Source: Shinisaurus crocodilurus (taxonomy: Eukaryota; Chordata; Lepidosauria; Squamata; Shinisauridae). From it: a stretch of DNA of 64,000 nucleotides. The stretch covers positions 1-64,000 of the forward strand of contig JAHFWL010001248.1 of NCBI GenBank assembly GCA_021292165.1, written 5' to 3'. Shown here piece after piece: positions 48,068-59,871 of this stretch (position 1 is its first letter; every line of letters begins with the position of its first letter). Made by a program: the position numbers and the translations under genes. The notes under the pieces were generated by a model. The model saw nothing but the letters and a program-made list of their open reading frames with translations, was not told where the DNA came from and did no database searches.

Positions 48068-48660
48068 CCTAGGCTTTTGTATAGCTCTGTAGTATGGAGT
48101 TACTTGTTTAACTGACTTTAATGGCCTTTGGTTACTAGCTTCCAGCCACATGCCACTTCCTTTGGTGGGTGCTCAAAAACACAGCTTGGTATCTTTTCAT
48201 GAAACCACTGAAAGATTTCATAGATAGTGATGCAGACTTAGGTGTTGTAGCCAGCTTGCAAGAAGAACCGTTGGTGATGGGTGATGGTGATGTCCAAGCA
48301 TATGCTTTTGCTTTTGGAGATCTGTTGCTGATTTCTAGACTAGCACAGTCTTCTAGATGTTCCCCAAACACCTTGGAACATCTACTGCTTGGGGCTGTGA
48401 GAAGCACACAGCAGAAAACAATGTCATGCTTTTAAAGCCCCATTAAAGCATCAACTGTTATAGTGTTTTCTGGGCCTCACCCCTCTTCTGTTTGAAAAAT
48501 GAAGTCTACTTGATGTCTGAAATCCTTGCATTTGGCATGAAATAGATTGAACCTAAAACTTCAATCATCTTCTTTCCCATCTTAACTGGAAATAACTGGG
48601 ACCAGATTACCGTACTTTTGCTAAGGTATTGAAGATAGAGAAGGTATTTGAATCTTTGTA
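48068..48660. other. Intergenic sequence
   Basis: No gene; an 88-codon plus-strand ORF here has no recognisable motif. Confidence 0.4.
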
Positions 48661-48745
48661 CAGTCATGCCTTGGATTGAGAGCATAATTCGTTCCGGAAA
48701 CGTGCTTGTAATCCAAAACACTCTTATATCAAAACGAAATCCCCC
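48661..48745. mobile_element. Tigger-like MITE, truncated
   Basis: cagtcatgccttggattgag start preceded by TA; internal gttccggaaacgtgcttgta resembles the copy at 11.6 kb. Confidence 0.6.
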
Positions 48746-48907
48746 CAAAAAATATTTGTACAGAGATTTTTAATTTAATTTTAACTATACATTTATATTT
48801 GCTTTTCTTTTATCTGAACATCAGATATCTGAACATGTCAATTGCCAACAGATTTTATCTGAGGACTCATAGAACTGTGACATTCATTGGTTTAATTGGT
48901 AGACTAA

Positions 48908-48983
48908 GGGTGCAATCCTATGCATGTTTAGACAGGAAAAAGCCTGTCACAACTCCCAGCATTCCCCAGCCAGGATTGCACCC
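48908..48983. mobile_element. Harbinger-like MITE, 76 bp, TSD TAA
   Basis: gggtgcaatcctatgc and gccaggattgcaccc are inverted ends; TAA lies on both sides (48,905-48,907, 48,984-48,986). Reference copy for the GCAATCCTA family. Confidence 0.78.
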
Positions 48984-49169
48984 TAATTAGCTGAAGCTTT
49001 CGTTGATTAATTGGCGAGTGGCCCTTTTAATAGGTGAGGGTAAATTTGGGTTGGTGTGGATTATAAATTGTGTATGTGTTTGGGGAAAGCAGGTTGCAAG
49101 GTATTTTTGGTTCTAGTGAGTCACTGTAATCGGGAATGAAATAAAATATTAAAGATGGCATATTTATCA

Positions 49170-49735
49170 TCATCATCATCATCATTATTTACAGTATTTG
49201 TATACCACTCCATATCAAGTAGATTCCAGAGCGGTGAACAATAAAAAGATAAAAACAGATAAACGAAACAAAAACAATATATTGAAAACAAAGTAACATT
49301 ACATTGGTGGTTGGAAAGCAGAGAAGGCTTCCTGGAACAAGGAGGTCTTCAACTGGTGCCGAAAGCAGCACAATGTTGGAGCCTGCCTGACCTCCAGAGG
49401 CAGGGAGTTCCACAGAAATGGAGCCACCACACCTAAGGCTCTTCTTCTGGTGGACTCCAATCAGGGAAAAGGTCCATGGGGAACCACCAGGAGCATGCCA
49501 TCTGATGACCTCAGTCACGAGGCAGGTTGGTATGGGAGAAGGCGCTCTTGCAGGTAACCTGGTCCCAAGTTGTTTCAGGCTTTGTACACAAATACCAGAA
49601 CCTTAAACCTGACCCGGTAGTGAATAGGTAGCCAGTGCAGTTCCTTCAGCAAAGGAGAAAAGGGGCAGCTCCCAACAACAGCAGAGCTGCTGCATTCTGC
49701 ACTAGCTCCAGCTCCCAGAGCAGCCTTAAGGGTGG
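49170..49735 (-). mobile_element. LINE 3'-region fragment (L2-like)
   Basis: Minus strand contains gagctagtgcagaatgcagc, gaactgcactggctacct, and tggaactccctgcctctgg, then an AT-rich tail with (ATG)n. Typical of reptile L2-type 3' ends. Confidence 0.6.
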
Positions 49736-50020
49736 TCACATTTATTTCTTAAATTGTAAGTTGTCTTCAGGGCTATATGTATGCTGCTATTCTACCGCTG
49801 TACAGAAGAAGCATCAAATTTGGTAGTGGATACAGAATTCAGCTTCCAGGAACTCTTAGCGTTTTTGTTGTTAAGGATAAATGCACGTTTCTAGCCCTTA
49901 TGGTTCTGAAGATAGGCTTGAAAGTGTGTGGGTGATGCCTGGTGAAATTTCTGAAGCCGGATGAGTGGTAAAATAAAAATAGTTCAGGGCAGGGCTTCAC
50001 GGCCCTGTATAGCTCCTTGC

Positions 50021-50182
50021 TATAGATTTCATAGATTTCATAGATCATAATGTTGGAAGGAGCCTACAAGGCTACCGAGTCCAACCGCCTGCTCAATGCA
50101 GGAAACTAGAGGAGGGGTCTCCCATCCAAGTAACAACCAGGCCTGACCCTGCTTAGCTTTCCACAGACAAGCTGAGCCAGCG
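50021..50182 (-). mobile_element. 5S rRNA-headed SINE with CR1-like tail
   Basis: Minus strand: gctaagcagggtcaggcctg, ttacttggatgggagacc, then the CR1 tail and (GAAATCTAT)n. Same chimera as at 257 and 56,695. Confidence 0.82.
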
Positions 50183-51159
50183 TAAGCCTGTTCATGACTA
50201 ACAGCTGCAGGACAAAGTATGCAGAATAGGAGAAATTATGCAAATTTGCTCAATTTACATACATTCTGCATAATTCAGCTTTACTACTAGATGCAGATTT
50301 AAAAAACAAAAACAGAGCCCTGGTTATCTTACACTTCCTTCAGTATCTCGAAAAGGTATTTATATTTTGCTGGCATGCAAATTTACTTAAATCTGTTAAA
50401 AGGCAAACAATGACTCAGCTAAGCCTAACACTCTTTTAATCACTGGACAGCTCTATTTCTTAGGCAACCCACTCATGTCCAATGGTTGCTATAGGCTACC
50501 AGTCAACCCACTCCTCTGGAATTTGACTCAACATTTATATGGTGTCTGGATTTGTCATGACCAACTCATTGCTGCACATTTCTCAATTGCTTCGCAGCAA
50601 AGAAACAAATGCAGATGTCTGGCAGCAAATAGGATGATGTGTTTCATTGTTGATCAAATAGTCACAGGCAATGTGTATCTAAAAGAGAAAGATTCCGGAA
50701 CTATGGCAAGGAAGTCTTGAATCATAAGTGTCAAAAGTGAGTTAGTGGGACAGACACTGCCATGCACCATCAGTTTTCCCTGGTCTGTGGCAACCAATGA
50801 CAATGCAGAAGACAGATGAAAAACACAAACTTCAGAACAAAATGGGTTCCCCCCCCCCTACAAGCCTGTCAAAACCTCTTGAGACATTGTTTCTGGAGGC
50901 ATGGGTGTCATTTCACACATAGAGGACTAATCCAGATGTTGTAATTACAGCAGAGGTACAGAACCCGAGGCCTGGAGTCCCAATGTGGTCCTCTGAGGGA
51001 GACAATAAGTGTCTGAAAAGCGGCATCACAATACAGTAAATAAATAAATGAATTAGTGTATATGAGAATTTAGGATTTTTGGCCCCAACTGCTGTGCCAA
51101 AGGGTGGTGGGTGACCCTTGCAGAGAAAAACATGGGCAGTGTGTTCTCTCTCTCTCTCT
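50183..51159. other. Intergenic DNA with a worn hAT start
   Basis: 50,950-51,005 resembles the start of the CAGGGGTG family (cagaggtacagaacccgagg cctggagtccc). No gene recognised. Confidence 0.4.
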
Positions 51160-51604
51160 CTGGGCGTGTTCCCACGATGCAGGAACCACGGGGGAGCAGA
51201 GGTCCCCCGCGGTTCCCATGTCGTGCGAACGCTGACCGGGGGCGCCTCTGCAGGACAGCCGCGTGCGGGATGCACGCAAAGTGACCATGGGAAGTAGAGG
51301 GGTAAGTCCCTGCCGTGTGTTGCCACCCTGCCGTGCAAACAGCAGGCAGCCGTCCTGTGGGGGCCGCAAAGGCGGCAGCCCAGAGCGGCCGGAGCTGCAG
51401 CTGCTCTGGCCTGTAGGGACAAACGGCCCCTCTGGGCATCCTGGGCCGCCGTCTCCTAGCGCCGGGAGGCCCGCACTGCGGTGTGGGGACTGCTGGCTCC
51501 ACCGGGGTCCGCCCACACGTGCGGGGCGCAGGTTGTCTGCGGCACCCTGCCAGACCCCGCAGACGGCCCCGTGGTGCCTCCCCCGCTCGCAGCCTGGGTC
51601 ATGC
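51160..51604. mobile_element. GC-rich DNA-transposon-like block inside a (CT)n microsatellite
   Basis: Imperfect inverted ends gggcgtgttcccacgatgc and gggtcatgcgaaccggcc, CT repeats on both sides, and a CpG-rich interior sharply different from the flanks. ORFs in it have no protein similarity I recognise. Confidence 0.5.
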
Positions 51605-51614
51605 GAACCGGCCC

Positions 51615-51660
<46 letters not shown>

Positions 51661-51661
51661 A
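51605..51661. repeat. (CT)n-(AC)n compound microsatellite
   Basis: Uninterrupted CT run followed by AC run. Confidence 0.95.
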
Positions 51662-51689
51662 CCATGAATGTCTCAGCAGCTTTCAGGAC

Positions 51690-52363
51690 CATCAAACATG
51701 GTAAATTTCTGGTCAACCTGACTAGGACAGGATTTGGGGGCACTGCTTTGTTGTAGATCCACCTCCACCTGTCTGGTAGATCCCAGACCCACAGGAATAA
51801 CTCTGTCCCACAGCATTCTGTTCTCTTCCCTGTGCTTCTAACTACATGAAACTGCAAGTCTGCAAGGAGAAGTTGTTCTCTGAGGATTTGGGCAATTAGT
51901 ATGCTGATGACAGTCAGTTATCTCTCTCCTTTCCTCAAATCCCAGTGAGGTAGTAGAATTCCTGATTTGGTGCCTGGAATAAGTACTGTGCCGGAGAAGG
52001 GCCAACAAAATGAAGTTTAATCCAGATAAAATAGGTGATGGTGGCAGATGGATCTTTAGATTGAGTAGATGGATGGCTCACTCTGGACAGGGTCACGCTC
52101 CCCCAAAAGAGCAGGTTCACTCCATGTATTTGTGAAGGGGGCGGCAGTCATCATCAAGATGTTGCACCCACTTGGTAATCTCTCAGTTAGACCACTGCAG
52201 TGCACTCTTTGTGATGCTGCCAATGGAGATGGTTCAGAAACTACAACTAGTCCAGAACATGGTGGCCAGAATTTCAACTGGAATGTGCTGATGGGATCAC
52301 AAAAAAGATTTACACTGGTCAGTTATATCAGTTCATTTCCGAGCTCAGTTCAAAGCCAATAGT
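51690..52363 (+). pseudogene. L2 LINE reverse-transcriptase remnant
   Basis: tatgctgatgacagtcag at 51,899 reads YADDSQ, the reverse transcriptase active-site motif. Further on, a frame reads MVQKLQLVQNMVARIS and, after a stop, DLHW, matching the L2 ORF2 LQLVQNAAAR...LHWLP region. Several stops and shifts: dead copy. Confidence 0.75.
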
Positions 52364-52369
52364 TAACAT

Positions 52370-52482
52370 AGGCAACTGGGTGCCCTCCGATGTTTTGTCC
52401 CAGCCAGCATGTCCAACAGTCAGGGAATATGGGAGTTGTGGTCCAAAACATCTGGAGGGCAACAGGTTGTACCTGACCTAGA
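52370..52482. mobile_element. hAT-type MITE
   Basis: ggcaactgggtgccctccga and tctggagggcaacaggttg with a fold-back interior. Confidence 0.6.
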
Positions 52483-53223
52483 CAGTTGGGCTCAGTCCTG
52501 CATCATGATCCTGTGCATTAATTGCAGATGTGTGAGGGAAGGCTGTGGTTACTCAGGAGCAAAGGTAACACACTTTGCCCATTCCCCAATAAATAGTCTT
52601 TATTATCCTACCTTTTAAGTAGTTACCGATCCCCTCCTCCTCCTCCTAGCTAAAGGCTCTAAGACAGGAGTGGGGGGGGGGTTCCAGGGGCCACTTTTCA
52701 ACCCCTGGGCCCTCCCTGAATGCTACACTCTCAGCGGCAGCAAGATAAATAAATAAATAAATCACTGGTTTCCCACCAAAACTGAAAACAAACTAAATTT
52801 GTCATTTTTAAAGACCCACAGTTGTTTGTCAGTGAATTTTGACAGCAAACTGGTAGGGTTTTTTTGTTTGCTTGTTTGTTTTTTTGCCACCACACAGCAT
52901 GACGGGAACAATTTCAGTACTGTGGCAGCAGAGGACACAGAAGAGTCTGGGGGGGCCACACGTTGCCTACCGCTGCTCTAAGATCATGCAGATGACCAGG
53001 AAAATGTCATTCAAAGACCTCTGGAATAAATACTAACTTTTCTGGATAAGTTTAACAAAGATTGCCCATTGACCTCAGTGTAGAATCAAAGGTTTCCCCT
53101 GCTGCCTCAGAGCAGCCAGATGTGTGTGTCACACCCCTCCCCTCAGAGGGCCCTCAAGCCTGCCCTCCTTTTTGGAGCTATGGGTGTGCTTACGTAAGGT
53201 TGGGGTTTTCTCTTTCTCTAACC

Positions 53224-53344
53224 CAGTGTTCTCCAACCTCGGGTCCCCAGATGTTTTTGGCCTACAACTCCCAGCTATGCTGGCTGGGGCATGCTGGGAG
53301 TTGTAGGCCAAAAACATCTGGGGACCCGAGGTTGGAGAACACTG
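53224..53344. mobile_element. hAT-type MITE, CAGTGTTCTCCAACC family
   Basis: Nearly perfect palindrome from cagtgttctccaacctcggg to cccgaggttggagaacactg. TSD unclear. Confidence 0.88.
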
Positions 53345-53699
53345 ACCCAGAGCTTATATAACACAGGCTTTACCCCCCCTTCTCACTCTCTCAGCCAATC
53401 ATCTCACATATGCAAATACACCATTCTTCCTGCCCATCATTTCTCACTCACTCCAGACTTACTTAACATAACGCAGAGAGATGTGACAGGAATACAAACT
53501 TATAACCATAGACTCAATTCAAGAACACATTGTCATCATTACCCTATATACACTTTAAATTACCCCCAATAACATAACATCACAGTGGGCCCCATGATTC
53601 TTGACAACAACACAGGCTGTGACATCACAGCAGCAGAGCCACTGGCAGCTAGGAGATATGATATTTGGGTTTTGGACATACTTGCAAGAGTATTTAGTA
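53345..53699. other. Intergenic sequence, nothing recognised
   Basis: No gene or repeat seen. Confidence 0.4.
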
Positions 53700-53933
53700 C
53701 AGGCAGTCCCCAGGTTAGGAACAAGTTTCGTTCTTTAAGTCAAATTTGAATGTAAGTCAGAACAGCATAGTGTTCTATACGTTAAAATCGGCATTTACAC
53801 AAATTGCGTAAATCACACAAATTGCATAGTATACTACGCTATGTACACTACGTAAATGACGTATTACCGGGGAACCCAGTTCTTAAGTATGGGTTGTCTG
53901 TAAGTCGGACGTTCTTAACTCGGGGACTGCCTG
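53700..53933. mobile_element. Tigger-like MITE with TA target site
   Basis: caggcagtccccaggttagg and cttaactcggggactgcctg inverted ends, TA on both sides (53,698-53,699, 53,934-53,935). Confidence 0.85.
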
Positions 53934-54617
53934 TAGTTTTAAAAAATTGCATGTTGCCTTTCTGCCATTGCTGGTGTTCAAAGACCCATTGTGACTTTGG
54001 AGTTAGACAAGCCTTGTTTTGTGTCTTGCTTCATGTACTGCGAAAGCATGAAGAAGATACTGCAGTTCCTTCTCAGGACATTTCTACTTCAATTAGGCTC
54101 CAAGGAGAGGCTGAAAAGAGGTGGTATATTGAACTACATGCCAAAAAGGGTTAAAGATTGTTGGGGAGAAGTTTTGTGGAAGCAACTAGTCAGGTGTGAG
54201 AATTGTGAATGATCCCTTTGTTTGTGACAAAGCCTCCTCTGACATCCACATCTGTGGATGTCAACATTTCTCAGATCTCTTAAATCTGCAGAACAAGCAG
54301 ATGGAATAGATTCAGAAGAAGAGGGAAACAGGCAGTGCGTGAGGTTCAATGCTCACAGCTTGCCCTATTGGCAGGGCCTTTGCTAGTTCCTTTCCATCCG
54401 TACATTGGCTTTATACGAGTTTAGCTGCCATGGTTTCCCTTCAAAGAGTCCTGGGAATTGTAGGTGGTGTTGAGAATTCTCTGTTTGAGCCTTTCTCCAC
54501 ATTGCATCTTACAAAACAAGTACAGAAACAGTAATGTGGAAGCCAGTCCTACAGTTTGGCTAATGCTGAGCCTGTCTTCAGTCTGGCTGCAGCTTTAAGC
54601 CCGGATGTACTAAAAAG

Positions 54618-55443
54618 AAATGCATTGGCTCATTCAGAATAGCCATAGGAAATCATCGTTGGAAGATTTTACGGACCATCTTCAAAGCAAAATACCTGCA
54701 AGAGATCAACATTTATTTTTTCATGTAAATGTTGAAATAAATTGTTTTTTCATGCAAACAACTCCAAATCAAAGTACGGTACTTACTATCAGACTGGTGG
54801 GGGGGGGGGACTCCTATGACTCTGAACACAGCAGTTTCTTGGGATCATCTCCAAATACACATGGCCATTCGTAATGACACCTTCATATAATGGCCATGCA
54901 GAAGCAGGGGCTATTTCTATGGTGCATACATCAAATAGTGACTCTTGGGATGTTGTGGGGTGCCCCCTGTGGCACCGATGAGCAATTTGGAGGCTCTCAC
55001 TGGCCCTCTTTACTGTGGGGCTCCTTGTATCATTGCAATGTATTCCTATTGTCATTCGGAAGTACAGGTTAGACTGCAAGGGGAGGTTGTCAATCGGGGG
55101 TGAATCTGTAAGCATGGAAATAATCCTAGGTAGTTTTAGGGGGTGGAAACCCTCCACGTGTTTAGGCCATTTGAAATTGGTGCTTATACATCATTATGTA
55201 AGACTGCAGTCACTTTTAGTTTATTGCATTCTGATTTCTTTGTGTATTTGGAAATGATCCCAAGAAACTGCTGTGTACGGGTCATAGGAGTTTCCCCCTA
55301 AAACCACTCTGTGTAAGTATTTTGATTTGGAATTGTTTTGTATGAAAAATAAATGTTGATCTCTTGCAGGTATTTTGCTTTGAAGATGATCCCTAAAATC
55401 TTTCAGTGATTTCCTATGGCCCTTCCGAATGACCCAATGCATT
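54618..55443. repeat. Long inverted repeat, arms about 200-245 bp, spacer about 380 bp
   Basis: 54,618-54,861 and the reverse complement of 55,241-55,443 share aaatgcattgg, gccataggaaatca, atcttcaaagcaaaatacct, gcaagagatcaacatttat and cagcagtttcttgggatcat. Probably a DNA element with long terminal inverted repeats. Confidence 0.82.
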
Positions 55444-56265
55444 TCTATGGCCATCTGATGTTTGTATTTCAACTTCAGCTGGAAAGCCTGAACTTCATGT
55501 CCAGGGCTTAATTTGAGTCTGGGCTCACCCAGACTCAGCCCCGGAAGCTGTGTTGAGTTCTAAGGTTTTAAAGCTCAGTCCTGAATATGTGCCATGATGA
55601 GAATCAAGAGACTCTTTTCCCCCCTCACCACTGAGTAAACCACAAGCAGCCCCCACACATCTGGGATTCACAATATGGTTTCCAAGACAAGAAATGTAAC
55701 TTCCAGGGAAGCTTGAACTCTGGCACCTCTTGCTTTACAAAATAAGCACTACTTGTGACTAAAAAAAAATGGTATGCAAGTCAAACAAACTTCAAATCTG
55801 TTAATGATATTCAACAGCCTGAACATTAAGTCATTCCTGTCTTTTTAGAAACTGTGCGTGGGCTGGCCCATATTCTAGAAAACTCTGAGTTTGATCCAGA
55901 CTGCATTTATGTTTTTTGAGTTCCAGGTCAGGGATTGTTTTTGTTTAACCCTTTTTTTCTTTTTCTTTTTTGGGAAGTGTGTGCTGTGTGTGTCTTTTTA
56001 AGTGTAAAAGATTTCCATTTTTGTTAGGGAAGAAGGCCTTGAATATCTTATATGACAGTCTGGGCGGGGGTGTGTGTGTCAGAGAGAGAGAGTTTAAAAT
56101 GCATTCTTCTTGGTCTCTTGTAAAGCAGTTGTGCTAGAAAGTGTCTGGAATTTTAAACTCTGCTGAGCTATATATGCATACCAAACTTTTAGTTGGTTAA
56201 TTATCTGCTCTTTAACTAGTTATCCAATTAACAAACCAATTCAATTTAAATAGATTTGGGCTATG
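55444..56265. other. Intergenic sequence
   Basis: No gene or clear repeat. Confidence 0.4.
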
Positions 56266-56570
56266 GGCTTTCTCTACACGAGGCATTTATTGTGCGCTCA
56301 TGATTCCTCACTCATGGTAGTTTGGGGGTGTTTTATACGACATTGTCATTGTCCAGGGCCTCTCCCATGCTTTCCAAGCTTTTCTGTGCTTTTTTTTTTT
56401 TTTTAATGAGGAAAGTGAGGTAATATCTCACTAAAATGCTAAATCATGCTAAAACAAACCCGTGTATTTTCACAATTCCACTATATACCACAGCACCACC
56501 TTGTGGTAATGTAACATATAGGAAGGCAAAGAAAGAACCCCCCCCCCGGGGGGGCACGTGTAAAGAAGAC
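56266..56570 (+). mobile_element. MITE, TTTCTACATGAGGC family, copy 2
   Basis: Starts gggctttctctacacgaggc; contains taccacagcaccaccttgtgg as in copies 1 and 3. Confidence 0.6.
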
Positions 56571-56694
56571 AATCTTAATCCTGCAAATAATCCAGAAGCA
56601 GAAGCCTCAGTACAGGGGGTGGGGTCTGGGGTCTTAAAAGCCTCATGCAGAGAAGCCCTGTATAGAATAAATGAATTGGCTGGATCCCAAATGA

Positions 56695-56864
56695 TACAGG
56701 CCTGTGGCTCATGCTGGCTCAGCTTGTCTGAGTGTGGAAAGCTAAGCAGGGTCAGGCCTGGTTATTACTTGGATGGGAGACCCCTCCTCTAGTTTCCTGC
56801 ATTGAGCAGGGGGTTGGACTAGATGGCCTTGTTAGGCCCCTTCCAACTCTATGAATCTACGATC
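56695..56864 (+). mobile_element. 5S rRNA-headed SINE with CR1-like tail
   Basis: Best copy: ctgagtgtggaaagctaagc and agggtcaggcctggttatta, then cttggatgggagacc, match 5S rRNA boxes A-C. Then cattgagcagggggttggac and ccccttccaactctatgaat are CR1 3' sequence. Confidence 0.88.
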
Positions 56865-57054
56865 ACTGTACATACCTGTTGGGGATTTGAGATTCTACAG
56901 GAGCTTATGATTTCACATTGCTTCTGGAACAATACTGGCACACGCTACTTTCTGCACTGTCATGACTATACACATTGGTCTCTGCTGGGGGCCAGGAGTT
57001 AGGTACCCATGTTGCTGTAGCTGTACATGGCTTCAACTGGAGGAAAGGGTCAAA

Positions 57055-57188
57055 GGCGGGGGGCAACTTGTGGCCTTCCAGATGTTCTGACCTACAGTTC
57101 CCATCAGTCCTAGCCAGCATAGCCATTGGTAAGGGATCATGCGAGTTGTAGGCCAAAACATCTGGAGGGCCATGAGTTGCCCACACCT
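57055..57188. mobile_element. hAT-type MITE
   Basis: gggggcaacttgtggccttc to gccatgagttgcccacacctg fold-back. Confidence 0.7.
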
Positions 57189-58322
57189 GGTCTAAGGCCT
57201 TATCCTCTTCCTGCATACTTTGTTCTATGAATGTAGCTATTGATATGTTGCTGCTGTTGATTCTTGTGGAGGACCGGGACTGGTCCTTTGTGTGAGTTCG
57301 GGACTTAAAAGGGTTAACCGGCACTGAGAAAATGCCCTTTACGCAGCTTCTGTGAACTTTAATTCTAACTGCGGCAAGCCATTGAGACTGAATCGCACCG
57401 AATCGTATTGAGACAGCAAACAGCTATGTTTACAATGCCTTTAATGGAGTGGAACTAATAGACTACCAGGAATTTCACACTATAAACAACAGAGATCATA
57501 AAAATCATTGAAGCGTGAGGCTTCAATACACATACGAGGTATAGGCTTTGCGTAATACAGAGAATAACTTCACATTTGAGAATCTGACTTACTGAACTAG
57601 CGTAGCAGTCCGTGTAGCTGGTCTCCGGGCGCAGCTCCCGGGGTTGGAAGTAGCTTAGTCCTGACCGGAGCCAGGGACCTGATCCGTGCAAGCCTGCACC
57701 GTGTTCCCAACAACCCTTTGTTCTTCAGGACGTGCTTTTTCTACCCCCCCTCGCCCCCTCCCCGCCCTTGATGACCGGGTGGGCTGGTTCCACCCCGTGG
57801 GGTGGTGGCGTGGCACCTCTTGGGTGCTGGCATCTCCTGGATACTTTGGGGTACTTTGCAGCTCTTTGAGACTGCGCTCCCCACCTTCGGAATGTTATGC
57901 ACTTCCTTGAGGGTAGATGTAAATGCACCCTATTGAGGGTATGCAGATGTAAGCTATGTACAACTGGTCTGCCCAGAACTGTGTCTCCTGTGCCCCAGGT
58001 GGGGATTATGCAGACAGATGGAGGGAGAGGGGTGGCAGCGAAAAGGGAGGGAAATATGTCAGGGTTCAGCAGTGTGTGATCAGGCTTTCTCTCCACAATT
58101 CTATTGTACTTATTGTTGATATGTTTAAACTTTGTTTTTATTGCTTCTTTGTTTATGTTTTTTTAAGCCACCTTGAGCCTTGGAAAATTGGGTTATAAAG
58201 GTTTTAAAGAAAGAATACCTGTACATGTCTATCCACCCCACCTCATCTTCACTGATCCCATGATACTCGCTGCCAGTACATGGAGGCAGTGGAAGCTGGT
58301 GGCTCCAGTGTCAGCAATATAT
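57189..58322. other. Intergenic sequence, nothing recognised
   Basis: A moderately GC-rich stretch at 57.6-57.9 kb has no splice-supported ORF. Confidence 0.4.
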
Positions 58323-58446
58323 CCACTCTGGATTTTACTCTGAATTTTTAAGGAGCTATCCATGGTGCTGAACCTTTTGGGGGGGGGAAGCTAGGGTTCA
58401 GCACCATGGATAGCTCCTTAAAAGTTCGGAGTAAAATCTGGAGCAG
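58323..58446. repeat. Palindrome with arms of about 52 bp
   Basis: Left ccactctggattttactctg to ggtgctgaacc pairs with ggttcagcaccatgg to gtaaaatctggagcag around a G-rich loop. The ctatccatggtg centre is shared with the palindrome at 47.8 kb. Confidence 0.88.
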
Positions 58447-58497
58447 ATACACAGCCCCACTGGCATTGGAACCGCTTGGAGGTGAGACTAAACACCT

Positions 58498-58712
58498 GGG
58501 GTGTTTCCATATGGAGAGCTCCTAGCACTTTGTGCAGCTATTCTGTCTTTGTTTCCTTAACGGATTTTTCCGTGGTAAGGAAAAAGATGGACGATGCGGT
58601 GGAAAAGCACAGGAGGGCCAGAAACGGAAGACGATGATGTCTGGACCGCCTGTAAAATACTGTGAATGAAGCAGTGTGATTGCACAATAAAAGGCCTGTC
58701 TGGAAGCACCTC
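58498..58712. mobile_element. MITE, GGGTGCTTCCAGAT family
   Basis: ggggtgtttccatatgg and tctggaagcacctct inverted ends. The right 59 bp are also present at the start of the downstream duplicate at 59,871. Confidence 0.65.
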
Positions 58713-58839
58713 TGGTTTTACCCTTGGTTGATAGAAAAAAATCTACTGGTTTGGGGGTCAAATGTACCCCAAGAAAGCCATAAAATTAGAACAGCTGGGG
58801 GACGGTATTAAGCATGACACCACTTGCAACTTCTTTTCT

Positions 58840-58870
<31 letters not shown>

Positions 58871-59219
58871 CACTTTTACTTAGAACCTTCCTTTTTCAGT
58901 AAAAAAAATATAGTTACAAAGAAGTCACCAGAGTCAATAATACCCTAAAACAGTGTTCTCCAACCTTGGGTCCCCAGATGTTTTTGGCCTACAACTTCCA
59001 GCATGCCCCAGCCAGCTACGCTGGCTGAGGCATGCTGGGAGTTGCAGGCCAAAAACATCTGGGGACCCAAGGTTGGAGAACACTGCCCTAAAATATGACA
59101 CTCAGACTCCTCTGGTGTGGGGGCACCTAATTGACTCTAGTCTAGGGTTCCAAAACATAAAACAACCTAATTTGGCATTAACATGCATTTAACATAATAA
59201 TGAGCTGTTGGTGTTATCT
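58654..59219 (+). repeat. Segmental duplication, copy 1
   Basis: Direct copy at 59,871-60,338, about 1.2 kb downstream. Includes (CAA)n at 58,843-58,870 and an intact MITE at 58,951-59,085. Confidence 0.92.
58951..59085. mobile_element. hAT-type MITE with perfect 8-bp TSD (CCCTAAAA)
   Basis: cagtgttctccaaccttggg to cccaaggttggagaacactg. CCCTAAAA at 58,943-58,950 and 59,086-59,093. Confidence 0.93.
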
Positions 59220-59871
59220 TTGAGCAGAGTGTGTGCGAGTTGGGAGAATTAAAATCCTGTCTCTGTGTGCTAGCAGAGCCTGAAATTCCGCACACAGATC
59301 TTCCAGATCTCACCTCCCCCCGCGCAGCGTGCAGCGTGTTGTGCCAGCAAGACCAGCCCAGTCGGCCTTGTCAGACTGCTTCCAGCTTCCAGCTTCCCCG
59401 TTGCAGATTAATCCATGGAGTCAGGAAACACTCTGTAACACCACAGGTCTAATTCTACCTGTTTATTCACTTAGCAAGTAAAGTTCTACAGAGTATACAT
59501 TTCCTAGTTACAGTCCATGTGCAGAGTATAAATGCATAGCAAGCATTACATCCAGTGGAATAAGTTGAGCTTCACTCCACCTCAGCAAAGACGTTACATT
59601 GTTGCAGTAACAAAGTCCAGCAAGAAGAAGACAAAGGAGAAGAGAGAAAGCAGTCCTGCTTCTCTCTAAGATGGCTTCAGACGGAAAAACAAGTTAGCAC
59701 GTCATCAGATCATACAAACCATGTGACTAGCTCATATTGCTCCCACGGTCTAGCTTCTCATGCGAAAAACACGGGAATCTAGAAAGACATAACAAACTTG
59801 TTTACAGCCATTCTGTTCCTTCCATGTGTAAACAATGTGCTTCAGCTTGTGAAGTGATACATATCACAACA
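59206..59871 (-). mobile_element. Possible LTR between the two duplicate segments
   Basis: Minus strand opens TGTTGTGATATG and ends ACACCAACA; AATAAA occurs at about 59,460 (gtgaataaacagg). No TSD match, so this is tentative. Confidence 0.35.

Noticed and set aside
48169..48435. ORF of 88 codons with mixed composition
   Set aside because: No splice sites, start context or family motif that would separate it from chance.
51053..51660. GC-rich ORFs up to 196 codons on the minus strand
   Set aside because: They run through a (CT)n/(AC)n microsatellite and a transposon-like block; no recognisable domain.
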